6,919 nt of DNA from Dethiothermospora halolimnae (GCF_037577855.1 NZ_JBAKFX010000104.1:1-6919), one strand, 5' to 3'. Counted from the stretch's first letter, positions 1 to 6,839 are shown. Notes: generated from the letters alone by a model not told the origin. Numbers and translations are program-made.

Positions 1-119
1 TGCCGCCGACTTCCTTCAGATTCCACCTCACGGTGGACACCCTTGTCTTCAGCTAGCACCTATATCACCTTCGGTGTTCGGGACTTTCACCCTATAGACT
101 GTGTCCATGCTGGGCACAC
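1..119 (-). mobile_element. Group II (IIC-type) intron, 5' end, partial
   Basis: Read on the minus strand from base 119, the sequence begins GTGTGCCCAGCATGG, which carries the GUGYG start of group II introns. It continues with the blocks GTCTATAGGGTGAAAGTCCC, CAAGGGTGTCC and GGAATCTGAAGGAAG. From memory these match, in order and spacing, the start of domain I of the Oceanobacillus iheyensis group IIC intron (5' stem and domain IA-IC region). The remaining domains and any intron-encoded reverse transcriptase would lie left of base 1 and cannot be seen. The 5' splice site would fall between 120 and 119. The upstream exon is the terminator hairpin of the fusion gene, ending TTTTTAT just before the intron. 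Insertion just downstream of a rho-independent terminator is the known habit of class C introns, so sequence and site agree. The element is self-splicing RNA and spreads by retrohoming if a maturase is present. Whether this copy is full length or active is unknown. Confidence 0.93.
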
Positions 120-121
120 AT

Positions 122-155
122 AAAAAGCTCCTCATATTGATATGAGGAGCTTTTT
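122..155 (-). terminator. Rho-independent terminator of the TrmO-UvrA fusion gene
   Basis: Bases 122-137 are exactly complementary to 140-155, giving a 16-bp perfect inverted repeat around a 2-nt centre. In practice this is a stem of about 14 bp with a small loop. The core is GCTCCTCATAT, flanked by A5 on one side and T5 on the other, so it can terminate transcription in either direction. It begins 32 nt beyond the TAG stop at 188-190. The intron starts two bases after the T-tract on the minus strand, so this hairpin is also the intron target. Termination of the interrupted transcript should still work because the hairpin and T5 lie upstream of the intron. Confidence 0.93.
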
Positions 156-187
156 ATAATCAACATTTTTCTATATTCTTACCAAAC

Positions 188-3100
188 CTAAAGAAATTCT
201 TTTAAAAACTTTCCCGTTATAGAATCCTTACATTCTTTTACTTGTTCTGGGGTTCCCTGTGCTATAATATATCCGCCATCATCTCCCCCTTCTGGCCCCA
301 AATCTATAATCCAGTCTGCACTTTTTATTACATCTAAATTATGCTCTATCACAAGTACCGTATTACCAGCCTCAATTATACGATGTAATATTTTCTTAAG
401 ATTTTCCACATCTTCAAAGTGTAGACCTGTTGTGGGTTCATCAAGTACATATATGGTTTTCCCTGTATCTGATTTGCTTAGTTCTTTAGCTAACTTTATC
501 CTTTGGGCTTCTCCCCCGGATAATGTTAATGCATTTTGACCCAATTTAATATATCCAAGCCCTACATCATAAAGGGTTTGTAAGACGGTTGCAATTTTTT
601 GATTATCTTTAAAGAAATCTAAAGCCTCTTCAATGTCCATATCTAGGATATCCGCTATTGTTTTATCCTTATATTTTATCTCTAATACTTCTCCATTAAA
701 TCTCCTTCCATGACATATGGAACATTCCACCCAAATATCGGGCATAAAGTGCATTTCAACATAATTTCCCCCTTTCCCTTTGCAGGCTTCACATTGACCC
801 TTCTTACTATTAAAACTAAATTTTCCTTTCTTGTACTTCCTTTTTTTCGATTCATCTAAAGAAGAAAATAACTCTCTAATATTATCAAAGACCCCTGTAT
901 AGGTTGCTGGATTGGACCTAGGTGTTCGTCCTATTGGTTGCTGGGATATACTAATGACTTTATCCACTCCTTCTATTCCTTCTATTTTTTCATAATCTCC
1001 ATGAGTTTCATCACAGTTGTTTAGGAACTTCAATAATCCTGGATACAATGTTTTTATAATAAGGCTGCTTTTTCCTGAACCACTTACTCCTGTTATGCAA
1101 GTCAATATTCCCAAGGGAATTGATACATCAATATTTTTTAAATTATTATGTTTTGCACCTATTATTTTTAACCAACCCCAGGGTTTCTTCCTCTTTTTTA
1201 TATTTTCAAGCTCCTTATTCTTTATATTTTTAAGATACTTACCTGTTTTAGAATATTCATTTAACAGTATTTCCTCCGGTGCACCTTCTGCAATCACTGA
1301 ACCTCCATGTATTCCTGCCCCCGGACCTATGTCAATAATCTTATCTGAACGAAGCATTGTGTCTGGATCATGTTCTACCACTATCAATGTATTCCCTTCA
1401 TCTCGTATCCTTTCCATTATTTCAATTAGTTTTTCATGGTCCTTCGGATGTAGTCCTATGGAAGGTTCGTCAAGTACATAGAGAATATTTGTTATTCCAC
1501 TTCCAAGTTGAGTGGCAAGTCTTATCCTTTGGGCCTCTCCCCCTGACAATGTATTGGAAGCTCTATCAAGGGTTAGATATGGAACCCCCACATCTATTAG
1601 ATTTTTTAATTTCCCTTTAACTTCCCTTAATATTTCCCTAGATATTATTAATTCATTTTGTGATAGTTTTTTAGGTAGACTATCAACCCAACTTTTTAGT
1701 TCCCTAATTGTCATAGTTCCTATTTCGGGAAACCTTTTTTCTGCAACAGTAACCATTCGACCTTCTTTAGATAATCGTTCCCCTTGACAAGTTTTACATT
1801 GGCTCTTTCTCATAAATGAGGACACTATTCTATTTGAAGTTTTCCCATTATTATCCTTGGACAGACGCTTTATAGTGTTATATGCCCCTTCTACTGGTCT
1901 TACTATTTCACCTTTTCTCCCCTTGGTGTTTTTATATAGGAATCTTACTTTTCTATTACCAGTTCCATACAGTGCCTGTTTTTTAAACTCCTCAGGTAGA
2001 GACTTCCAAGGGATTTCTAAATCTACCTCCATTTCTTCAGCCAAGGCAAGGATTTCCCCCTTCATCCAGTTTGCATTTGGTTTTTGGTTAAACTTTCTAA
2101 GATTTCCCCACCATTTTGAAGCCCCATCAAGGATTGATAAATGGGGACTAGATACTATAAGATCTTCATCAACTTCAAACTTAACTCCAAGTCCTTTACA
2201 CACAGGACACATACTTTCTGGATTATTAAAACTAAATGTTGAAGTTGTAAGCTTAAAGAAAATTTTATTACAATGGTAACACATTTCTTTGGTTTGAAAT
2301 AGAAACTCCTCCCTTTTATTTATGTTTACTAAAATTGCTCCCTCTCCAACTGTAAGGGCTTTTTTTACCTTTGATTTTAACCTTTTATTAAAGTCGTTGG
2401 TACGATCTATATCCTTTGGCATAACAAATTCATCAACGATTTCTTCACTACCAAAACCCCTTATACTAAAAAATGTATCTTCCTGTAACTTTCCAAGAAT
2501 ATTTATTATCTCGTCAGCTTTCAGTGCTATGACTGCTCTGCCACATTCGGGACAGTGTCTTGTGCCTATTCTAGTAAAAAGTAACTTTATATAATCATAA
2601 GTATCCGTCATTGTGCCAACTGTTGATCTTGGATTCCTTATAGTCATTTTTTGTTCAATGGCGATTGCCGGTGGAAGCCCTGTGATTTGATCAAAGTCTG
2701 GTTTTTCCATTTGACTAAATCCAACTTTTTCTGAAGGGGATAAACTATCCATAAATCGTCTCTGGCTTTCAGCATAGATGGTATCGAAAACAAGACTTGA
2801 TTTTCCACTACCACTAACCCCAGTTACAACTGTAATTTTATTTTTAGGAATCTTACAATTAATATTTTTTAAATTATTTTGCCTTACCCCTATCACATTT
2901 ATTTCATTTGAGATATTATTTTTAACTTGTATTATGTCTTTCAATCCTTCTTTATTACTTAATATATCCGTTGGTTTTGAAGGTATATATTTGTTTATCT
3001 TATCTATATCTGATTGGATAATTTTAATGTTTTGAAACTCTAAATTATCCCCCCTATCATCAAGCCATTTTGGCCAATGCTTAAGCCAATGGGGTACTTC

Positions 3101-3928
3101 ATATTCTCTGATTCTATCATAAGCTGGAATATAGGGGAGTATATCCACTATAGGTGTTTTATCAAAGGCATCTATATGGGAAATTTTAATACAATTATTA
3201 TCTGAATCCACATCTAAAATTCTTGCTGTTGTAATGGCTATAGGGTTAGGTCTAAGGGGAGATCGTGATGCAAATACCCCTGTTCTTGGAGCATTTTCAT
3301 ATGGAGGATTACATTCTGTAGTTTTTCTGTATATACTCTTATCAAATTTGTTAAACCACCAAATAACTTTCACATGGGAAAAACCTTCCAATTTACCAAT
3401 TAAATCTTTATTTGTATTATGTAGTTTTAAAAAACATTCTCCGTCTATTTTTATTATTTTACCTATTTGGAAAATCGGATAATTTTCCTCCAGTTCTATA
3501 TTAGAAACTTTATTTATAGTACTTATGGAAGTTGAATTTATATTTATTTTTTCCTCTCTCCAATCCCCCTGTTTTATGATAAAATCCGGTATTTTAGCAT
3601 TCTTAACTCTATCTTCGCAAGGAAAATAGGGTTTGATGTCAAATATTAAGCTATTATCATCTATAGTATCGTTGTCAATCTCAATAATACCTCTATGTTC
3701 CTCAAGTTTTAATATTTTACCAATTATCAATTCAGCAATAGAGTTACTATGTTTAGCACTATTATTATCTTTTAAAAATATTAAAGCATGACTAAATAAA
3801 TCTAAATATTTTAGTGCTTTACTGTACTTGGGAAGGATGTGCATATAAGTTCTCTTATCTTCTACTTTTATTTTTCCAATTGGTAAAAGTTCAAATGGTT
3901 TAGTCTTTATTTCACTATCATTTGTCAT
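188..3928 (-). CDS. Tandem TrmO/TsaA-like methyltransferase domains fused to a UvrA-type double ATPase
   Basis: A 1246-residue, three-part protein. Residues 14-118 are a degenerate TrmO/TsaA-fold copy with PIGKI at 16-20, FSHALIF at 45-51 and DIKPYFPCEDRV at 97-108, lacking the SAM-site segment. Residues 150-295 are an intact copy with EGFSHVKVIWWF (181-192), RTGVFASRSPLRPNP (215-229) and DILPYIPAYDRI (262-273). Characterised TrmO proteins N6-methylate t6A37 in tRNA using SAM. Residues 341-1246 are UvrA-like: Walker A GVSGSGKSS at 370 and 947, LSGGEAQR at 794 and 1136, Walker B VLDEPS/VLDEPT near 818 and 1161. CxxC zinc pairs sit at 459, 550, 574, 711, 1046 and 1069. The stretch between the first two CxxC pairs is about 42 residues shorter than in E. 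coli UvrA, so most of the UvrB-binding module is missing. The ATG has AAAGGAG seven bases upstream (3936-3942). The gene lies 46 bp after the AraC gene, probably co-transcribed. Homology is secure. The role is not: DNA-damage handling, drug protection (as for UvrA-like DrrC) or an RNA-linked task are all possible. Confidence 0.95.
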   Translation of the reverse strand: MTNDSEIKTKPFELLPIGKIKVEDKRTYMHILPKYSKALKYLDLFSHALIFLKDNNSAKHSNSIAELIIGKILKLEEHRGIIEIDNDTIDDNSLIFDIKPYFPCEDRVKNAKIPDFIIKQGDWREEKININSTSISTINKVSNIELEENYPIFQIGKIIKIDGECFLKLHNTNKDLIGKLEGFSHVKVIWWFNKFDKSIYRKTTECNPPYENAPRTGVFASRSPLRPNPIAITTARILDVDSDNNCIKISHIDAFDKTPIVDILPYIPAYDRIREYEVPHWLKHWPKWLDDRGDNLEFQNIKIIQSDIDKINKYIPSKPTDILSNKEGLKDIIQVKNNISNEINVIGVRQNNLKNINCKIPKNKITVVTGVSGSGKSSLVFDTIYAESQRRFMDSLSPSEKVGFSQMEKPDFDQITGLPPAIAIEQKMTIRNPRSTVGTMTDTYDYIKLLFTRIGTRHCPECGRAVIALKADEIINILGKLQEDTFFSIRGFGSEEIVDEFVMPKDIDRTNDFNKRLKSKVKKALTVGEGAILVNINKREEFLFQTKEMCYHCNKIFFKLTTSTFSFNNPESMCPVCKGLGVKFEVDEDLIVSSPHLSILDGASKWWGNLRKFNQKPNANWMKGEILALAEEMEVDLEIPWKSLPEEFKKQALYGTGNRKVRFLYKNTKGRKGEIVRPVEGAYNTIKRLSKDNNGKTSNRIVSSFMRKSQCKTCQGERLSKEGRMVTVAEKRFPEIGTMTIRELKSWVDSLPKKLSQNELIISREILREVKGKLKNLIDVGVPYLTLDRASNTLSGGEAQRIRLATQLGSGITNILYVLDEPSIGLHPKDHEKLIEIMERIRDEGNTLIVVEHDPDTMLRSDKIIDIGPGAGIHGGSVIAEGAPEEILLNEYSKTGKYLKNIKNKELENIKKRKKPWGWLKIIGAKHNNLKNIDVSIPLGILTCITGVSGSGKSSLIIKTLYPGLLKFLNNCDETHGDYEKIEGIEGVDKVISISQQPIGRTPRSNPATYTGVFDNIRELFSSLDESKKRKYKKGKFSFNSKKGQCEACKGKGGNYVEMHFMPDIWVECSICHGRRFNGEVLEIKYKDKTIADILDMDIEEALDFFKDNQKIATVLQTLYDVGLGYIKLGQNALTLSGGEAQRIKLAKELSKSDTGKTIYVLDEPTTGLHFEDVENLKKILHRIIEAGNTVLVIEHNLDVIKSADWIIDLGPEGGDDGGYIIAQGTPEQVKECKDSITGKFLKEFL

Positions 3929-3974
3929 TCCTATGCTCCTTTCAAGAAAATATTATAAGAGTTTAAAACAATTA

Positions 3975-4937
3975 TTATAAAGGCTTAATAGGAATATATA
4001 TATCTACTATGTGCTTATCTAAAGTATTTTCTGTGTCATTTAAATAAAGTTCAAAAGCTAGACGGTCATCGGGCTGATAGCCCTTTTTAGGAAGCCACTT
4101 AGTGTACATAGCATTCCAAGCATCTTCGTATTGATCTTCATTTAATTTGAAGTGTCCAATGGCATATTTCCCCCCCTGAACTTTTAGAATCCCAACTTCT
4201 CCGTCTCCTTCTACATCTTCTGATATGGTCATACATACACTAATTCTTAACTTATCATCATCAGTAATATCCGGGGTATCATGGTATATGGTAATCCACT
4301 GGGTCTTTCTAGGGTCTATAAGTTTCCTTTTATCTCCCCATGAATATAGTTTTCTAAAAAGCTTTTGAAATAACATTGCATCTTTTTTATAGGGGCCCGT
4401 ATGGCGTATATATGCTACTTTCATCTCTGATATATCTGCCACTTCAACTGTATAAGGAATATTAATATGCTTTTGCCTTTCATAATATTGTCTTTTTCTC
4501 ATAACGTTATTGTAGCAAACTATCTCAGAAAACACTTTTCCCATATTGCTTTCTTCTTTAGAGTTAATATTTTTTTGAGGATAATTTTCTGTTCTTAGTT
4601 TACTGGCACTCATATTAAAATAGTTTTTGAAAGCCTTTGCAAAAGAAGACTGATTTGAAAAACCACATTCTAGTGCTATTTGTGTTATAGAGATATTTTT
4701 ATTTGCTAAAAGTAAAAAACCTGCTTTTTCAAGTCTAACTCTCTGAATATATTGAAAAAGGGTTTCTCCTGTCATTGTACGAAAAATCCTATGGAAATGA
4801 TACGAGGAGAAATTTGCAATCCTTGATAGATTAAATAGAGAAAACTCTTCTGAAATATTATTTTCAATATAGTCCTGAACCTTATTTATTCTTGAAATAT
4901 ATTCTTCATATAAAGATATATTCTTTTCTTCATTCAT
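3975..4937 (-). CDS. AraC-family transcriptional regulator with GyrI-like effector domain
   Basis: A 320-residue cytosolic regulator (numbering from the ATG at 4937). The N-terminal DNA-binding part spans about 14-114: a first helix-turn-helix around 36-57 (LSRIANFSSYHFHRIF) and a second around 84-107 (ITQIALECGFSNQSSFAKAF), with the family's CGFSNQSSFAKAFK signature. A linker of about 45 residues leads to a GyrI/SbmC-like domain at 162-320, from YTVEVADISEMKVAYIRHTG to the typical ending VDIYIPIKPL. GyrI-like domains in regulators such as Rob and BmrR bind small, often toxic, ligands; the ligand here is unknown. A GTG at 4946 in the same frame would add three residues, but it lies inside the Shine-Dalgarno sequence, so the ATG is preferred. 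The gene sits 46 bp upstream of the TrmO-UvrA fusion on the same strand with no terminator between. It is therefore the likely controller of that gene and possibly of itself, through the inverted repeat at 5000-5034. Confidence 0.93.
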   Translation of the reverse strand: MNEEKNISLYEEYISRINKVQDYIENNISEEFSLFNLSRIANFSSYHFHRIFRTMTGETLFQYIQRVRLEKAGFLLLANKNISITQIALECGFSNQSSFAKAFKNYFNMSASKLRTENYPQKNINSKEESNMGKVFSEIVCYNNVMRKRQYYERQKHINIPYTVEVADISEMKVAYIRHTGPYKKDAMLFQKLFRKLYSWGDKRKLIDPRKTQWITIYHDTPDITDDDKLRISVCMTISEDVEGDGEVGILKVQGGKYAIGHFKLNEDQYEDAWNAMYTKWLPKKGYQPDDRLAFELYLNDTENTLDKHIVDIYIPIKPL

Positions 4938-4942
4938 TCTTT

Positions 4943-4952
4943 TCACCCCCCT
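4943..4952 (-). promoter_or_regulatory. Ribosome binding site that sets the AraC gene start
   Basis: The minus strand reads AGGGGGGTGA, one base different from the ideal AGGAGGTGA-type site over its core. Its end lies 5 nt before the ATG at 4935-4937. The GTG at 4944-4946, which would give a longer frame, is part of this site and has no Shine-Dalgarno sequence of its own, so it is rejected as the start. Confidence 0.85.
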
Positions 4953-4991
4953 AAGGTATTATCACTAATGAAACTAATACTAATCTCCTTT

Positions 4992-4997
4992 ATTATA
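4992..4997 (-). promoter_or_regulatory. Probable -10 box of the AraC/TrmO-UvrA operon
   Basis: A perfect TATAAT on the minus strand lies 54 bp upstream of the AraC ATG. A TTAAAT at 5015-5020, 17 bp further up, is only a weak -35 match (3 of 6). A weak -35 fits a promoter that needs an activator, but the region is AT-rich and TATAAT can arise by chance. The inverted repeat at 5000-5034 covers the -35 position. Confidence 0.5.
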
Positions 4998-4999
4998 TA

Positions 5000-5034
5000 A
5001 TATATCATCTAGAGATTTAATCTATATGATATAT
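5000..5034. promoter_or_regulatory. Nested inverted repeat, candidate operator upstream of the AraC gene
   Basis: Outer arms ATATATCAT (5000-5008) and ATGATATAT (5026-5034) are exact 9-bp inverted copies, with centres 26 bp apart. Inside lies a second dyad, AGATT-T-AATCT (5013-5023), whose centre is offset from the outer one by a single base. The array abuts the TATAAT box at 4992-4997 and spans the -35 position. Such placement is what one expects for an operator used by the adjacent AraC-family protein. The link is inference, since low-complexity AT-rich DNA makes short dyads common. Confidence 0.45.
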
Positions 5035-5137
5035 TTACTTTCAATTTTATTTCAGCTGATATTTTAGATGAAGATTTGTCCATTGATAAACTTTCCCTTG
5101 CCCATTTCTTTAAACCTGATTTACCACTAATTATAAT

Positions 5138-5177
5138 AAAAAATCTAACCTACTAGAAACAGTAGATTAGATTTTTT
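5138..5177 (-). terminator. Rho-independent terminator of the hydrolase operon
   Basis: Arms 5138-5154 and 5161-5177 form a 17-bp stem with a 6-nt loop (5155-5160). The only irregular position is 5149/5166: a C-A mismatch in a plus-strand transcript but a G-U pair in a minus-strand transcript. The hairpin is therefore better for minus-strand termination, as expected for the hydrolase gene whose stop lies about 34 bp upstream. A T-run followed by TTATTATAATTAG trails it on the minus strand. It separates this operon from the AraC operon. Confidence 0.9.
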
Positions 5178-5211
5178 TATAGTCTAAATATCATTATAGG
5201 TGGGTCTTATT

Positions 5212-6255
5212 TTAATCAATTATAAACTTAATTGCTTTACTTAATTTCTCATTCAAGTCTTCAGGATACCAGTGGCCTATTCCTTTATTGATATAATATT
5301 TATATGGTACTCCAGCTTTATCAAATTCTTTTATCATTTTATCAACTTCTTCCACTGGTACATCCTCTTCTCCTTCCATAAATACCCCTTTTATACCTCT
5401 ATCTAATGCTTCTTCAATATTCTCTTTGTTAAATGATTTAGGTTTTTGCGTACTTAGGGAGATAAATCCTTTTATAGGTATAGGATTAGTCATTGTAAAA
5501 TCTATAGCTGCTGTAGCACCACCTGAAAATCCTCCAATTATAATATTCTTTTCATCGATTGAATACTTGTCCCTTATGATATCATAGCATGTTTTTAATT
5601 CGTCATATGACCAATCATAACATGTTTTAATTAAATAACTAGTTTCTGATAATGGATATATATCTTCTGACTGTGACCAATCTTTTTTATCTTGGCTATA
5701 AAAGACTCTTTTTAACCATGCATAACCATTATGGTTTACCACTTGACTTGCTTGAAGATAAACCACAATAAAGCCTCTATTTAATAGTTCATCTGGTCTC
5801 CAATACTCCTTATGAACTTCTACAGAATCTCCATCACCGTGAAGACTTATAAATAAAGGATATTTCTTTTCTTTATTATAGTTTTGAGGTAATAAAACTT
5901 CCCATTTTGACTTTGTATTTTCCTGCTTTTTTCTTCTTTGTGAGTCATTCTTTTCCCTTAGTTTTATGTATTCCTCATTTTTAGCAAACGGCTCAGATAA
6001 AGAATCCAAATTTAGTGGACATACATACCCTTCTTGGATTAGATATGTCAAATCATCTAAACAGGCATTATATAACTTTAATTTGCTCTTAAGTATAGCT
6101 TTAAATAATATAATATCATATAAATATTTATCATATTCTTCTTTGGGAAGACTTTTAATTCCCCTTTCTAATAAATCTAAAGTTTCCCTATACTTTCCCT
6201 TTATATAAGGTATTTCATAATCCTTTTCTAGTTCTTTAAAACTGCCATATTTCAT
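5212..6255 (-). CDS. Serine alpha/beta hydrolase (esterase/phospholipase-like) with helical N-terminal extension
   Basis: A 347-residue protein (numbering from the ATG at 6255). The first 110 or so residues are rich in Leu, Lys and Tyr and look helical and TPR-like (about 17-75: KGKYRETLDLLERGIKSLP, then LYNACLDDLTYLI); they carry no catalytic motif. The hydrolase fold follows: strand and oxyanion segment PLFISLHGDGDS (133-144), nucleophile elbow GGFSGGA with Ser244, probable acid in GEEDVPVEE (Asp298 or a neighbour), and catalytic His328 in GIGHWYPED. This resembles the dienelactone-hydrolase/carboxylesterase/feruloyl-esterase superfamily (Esterase_phd-like). No signal peptide or membrane segment is seen, so it is probably cytosolic. 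The substrate cannot be told. It starts 26 bp after the DJ-1/PfpI gene and ends just before a strong terminator, so the two probably form an operon. An in-frame ATG at 6273 is rejected because AGGAGG lies within its first codons. Confidence 0.9.
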   Translation of the reverse strand: MKYGSFKELEKDYEIPYIKGKYRETLDLLERGIKSLPKEEYDKYLYDIILFKAILKSKLKLYNACLDDLTYLIQEGYVCPLNLDSLSEPFAKNEEYIKLREKNDSQRRKKQENTKSKWEVLLPQNYNKEKKYPLFISLHGDGDSVEVHKEYWRPDELLNRGFIVVYLQASQVVNHNGYAWLKRVFYSQDKKDWSQSEDIYPLSETSYLIKTCYDWSYDELKTCYDIIRDKYSIDEKNIIIGGFSGGATAAIDFTMTNPIPIKGFISLSTQKPKSFNKENIEEALDRGIKGVFMEGEEDVPVEEVDKMIKEFDKAGVPYKYYINKGIGHWYPEDLNEKLSKAIKFIID

Positions 6256-6262
6256 TATTGTT

Positions 6263-6268
6263 CCTCCT
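6263..6268 (-). promoter_or_regulatory. Ribosome binding site that sets the hydrolase start
   Basis: A perfect AGGAGG on the minus strand lies 7 nt before the ATG at 6253-6255. The longer frame beginning at the ATG of 6271-6273 would translate this site as codons 2-4 and has no good site of its own, so the shorter 347-residue product is preferred. Confidence 0.88.
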
Positions 6269-6281
6269 ATCATATGTTCAA

Positions 6282-6839
6282 TTACTTTATATTCTTAAAC
6301 CAATTATAATCATCTGTAGCCTCTTTATCATCTTTATATACACCCATTACTTTTCCTAACTCAACGGCAAATTCAATAAATCCTTGACCAGTTGAAGTGA
6401 TAGTGTTTCCATCAACAACCACATCTTCGTTAGTAATAACTGATTCTTTAAATAACCCTATATAGTCCCCATCTTCTTTAAGTCCAGATGATGCACCAGT
6501 ACATTTTTTACCTTTAAGGACCCCATAGCTTGCCATAAGAAATGTCCCTCCACATATACCTGCTATATATTTATTTCTTTTGTCTAACTCATTAACAAAT
6601 GCCTTAAGTTTATCATTTTCATATAAATATTCTGGGTCTCCCCCTGTGATAATGAAAAGATCAATTTCATCGGGATTAAGTTCATCAATAGTTTTATCGG
6701 GTAAAAACTTTTGTTTTTCTTCACTTTCATACACTCGATTCTCTAATGCTGCAGTAAAATGATTGTCCTTAAATTGTAGTGCACTTAATACTAGCTCAAA
6801 CTCACAAAAACCATCATAATATAATATACATATATTCAT
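6282..6839 (-). CDS. DJ-1/PfpI family protein
   Basis: A 185-residue protein of the class I glutamine amidotransferase-like fold, of normal length for the family. It opens with the beta strand MNICILYYDGF. Acidic residues at 13-16 (CEFE) match the region of the conserved Glu beside the DJ-1 active cysteine. LFIITGGDP (61-69) is the typical strand-turn. The nucleophile elbow is AGICGGT with Cys96. VVVDGNTITSTGQGFIEFAVE (140-160, given in part) is the usual C-terminal family block. Family members include glyoxalase III/deglycase-like enzymes, chaperones, proteases and isonitrile hydratases; the sequence does not decide which. The ATG has GAGGGGGA at 6846-6853, six bases upstream. The alpha/beta hydrolase gene follows at 26 bp, so the pair probably shares one mRNA and perhaps a stress or detoxification role (inference). 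Confidence 0.93.
   Translation of the reverse strand: MNICILYYDGFCEFELVLSALQFKDNHFTAALENRVYESEEKQKFLPDKTIDELNPDEIDLFIITGGDPEYLYENDKLKAFVNELDKRNKYIAGICGGTFLMASYGVLKGKKCTGASSGLKEDGDYIGLFKESVITNEDVVVDGNTITSTGQGFIEFAVELGKVMGVYKDDKEATDDYNWFKNIK

Noticed and set aside
1..120. rRNA or tRNA fragment at the GC-richer left edge
   Set aside because: The minus strand matches the 5' domain of a group IIC intron, including its GUGYG start, rather than any rRNA or tRNA.
1017..2594. Several plus-strand open frames of 87-154 codons opposite the UvrA part
   Set aside because: They lie wholly antisense to the conserved ATPase-coding frame, show no family motifs and have low-complexity Ser/Phe/Leu-rich products typical of shadow frames.
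2778..3482. Plus-strand frames of 82-85 codons opposite the TrmO and early UvrA parts
   Set aside because: Antisense shadows of the fusion gene; no ribosome binding site and no recognisable domain.
188..3928. Calling the large gene simply uvrA (housekeeping excinuclease)
   Set aside because: It has about 340 extra N-terminal residues with two TrmO-like domains and lacks much of the UvrB-binding region, and no uvrB is adjacent, so the plain symbol would mislead.
4938..4946. GTG start at 4946 for the AraC gene
   Set aside because: The GTG is part of the AGGGGGGTGA ribosome binding site of the ATG at 4937.
5966..6208. 80-codon plus-strand frame opposite the hydrolase
   Set aside because: Antisense to a conserved coding region, with no supporting start signal or motif.
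6256..6273. ATG start at 6273 for the hydrolase
   Set aside because: Codons 2-4 of that frame are the AGGAGG site serving the ATG at 6255.
6580..6762. 60-codon plus-strand frame opposite the DJ-1/PfpI gene
   Set aside because: Shadow frame; Ser-rich and without a ribosome binding site.
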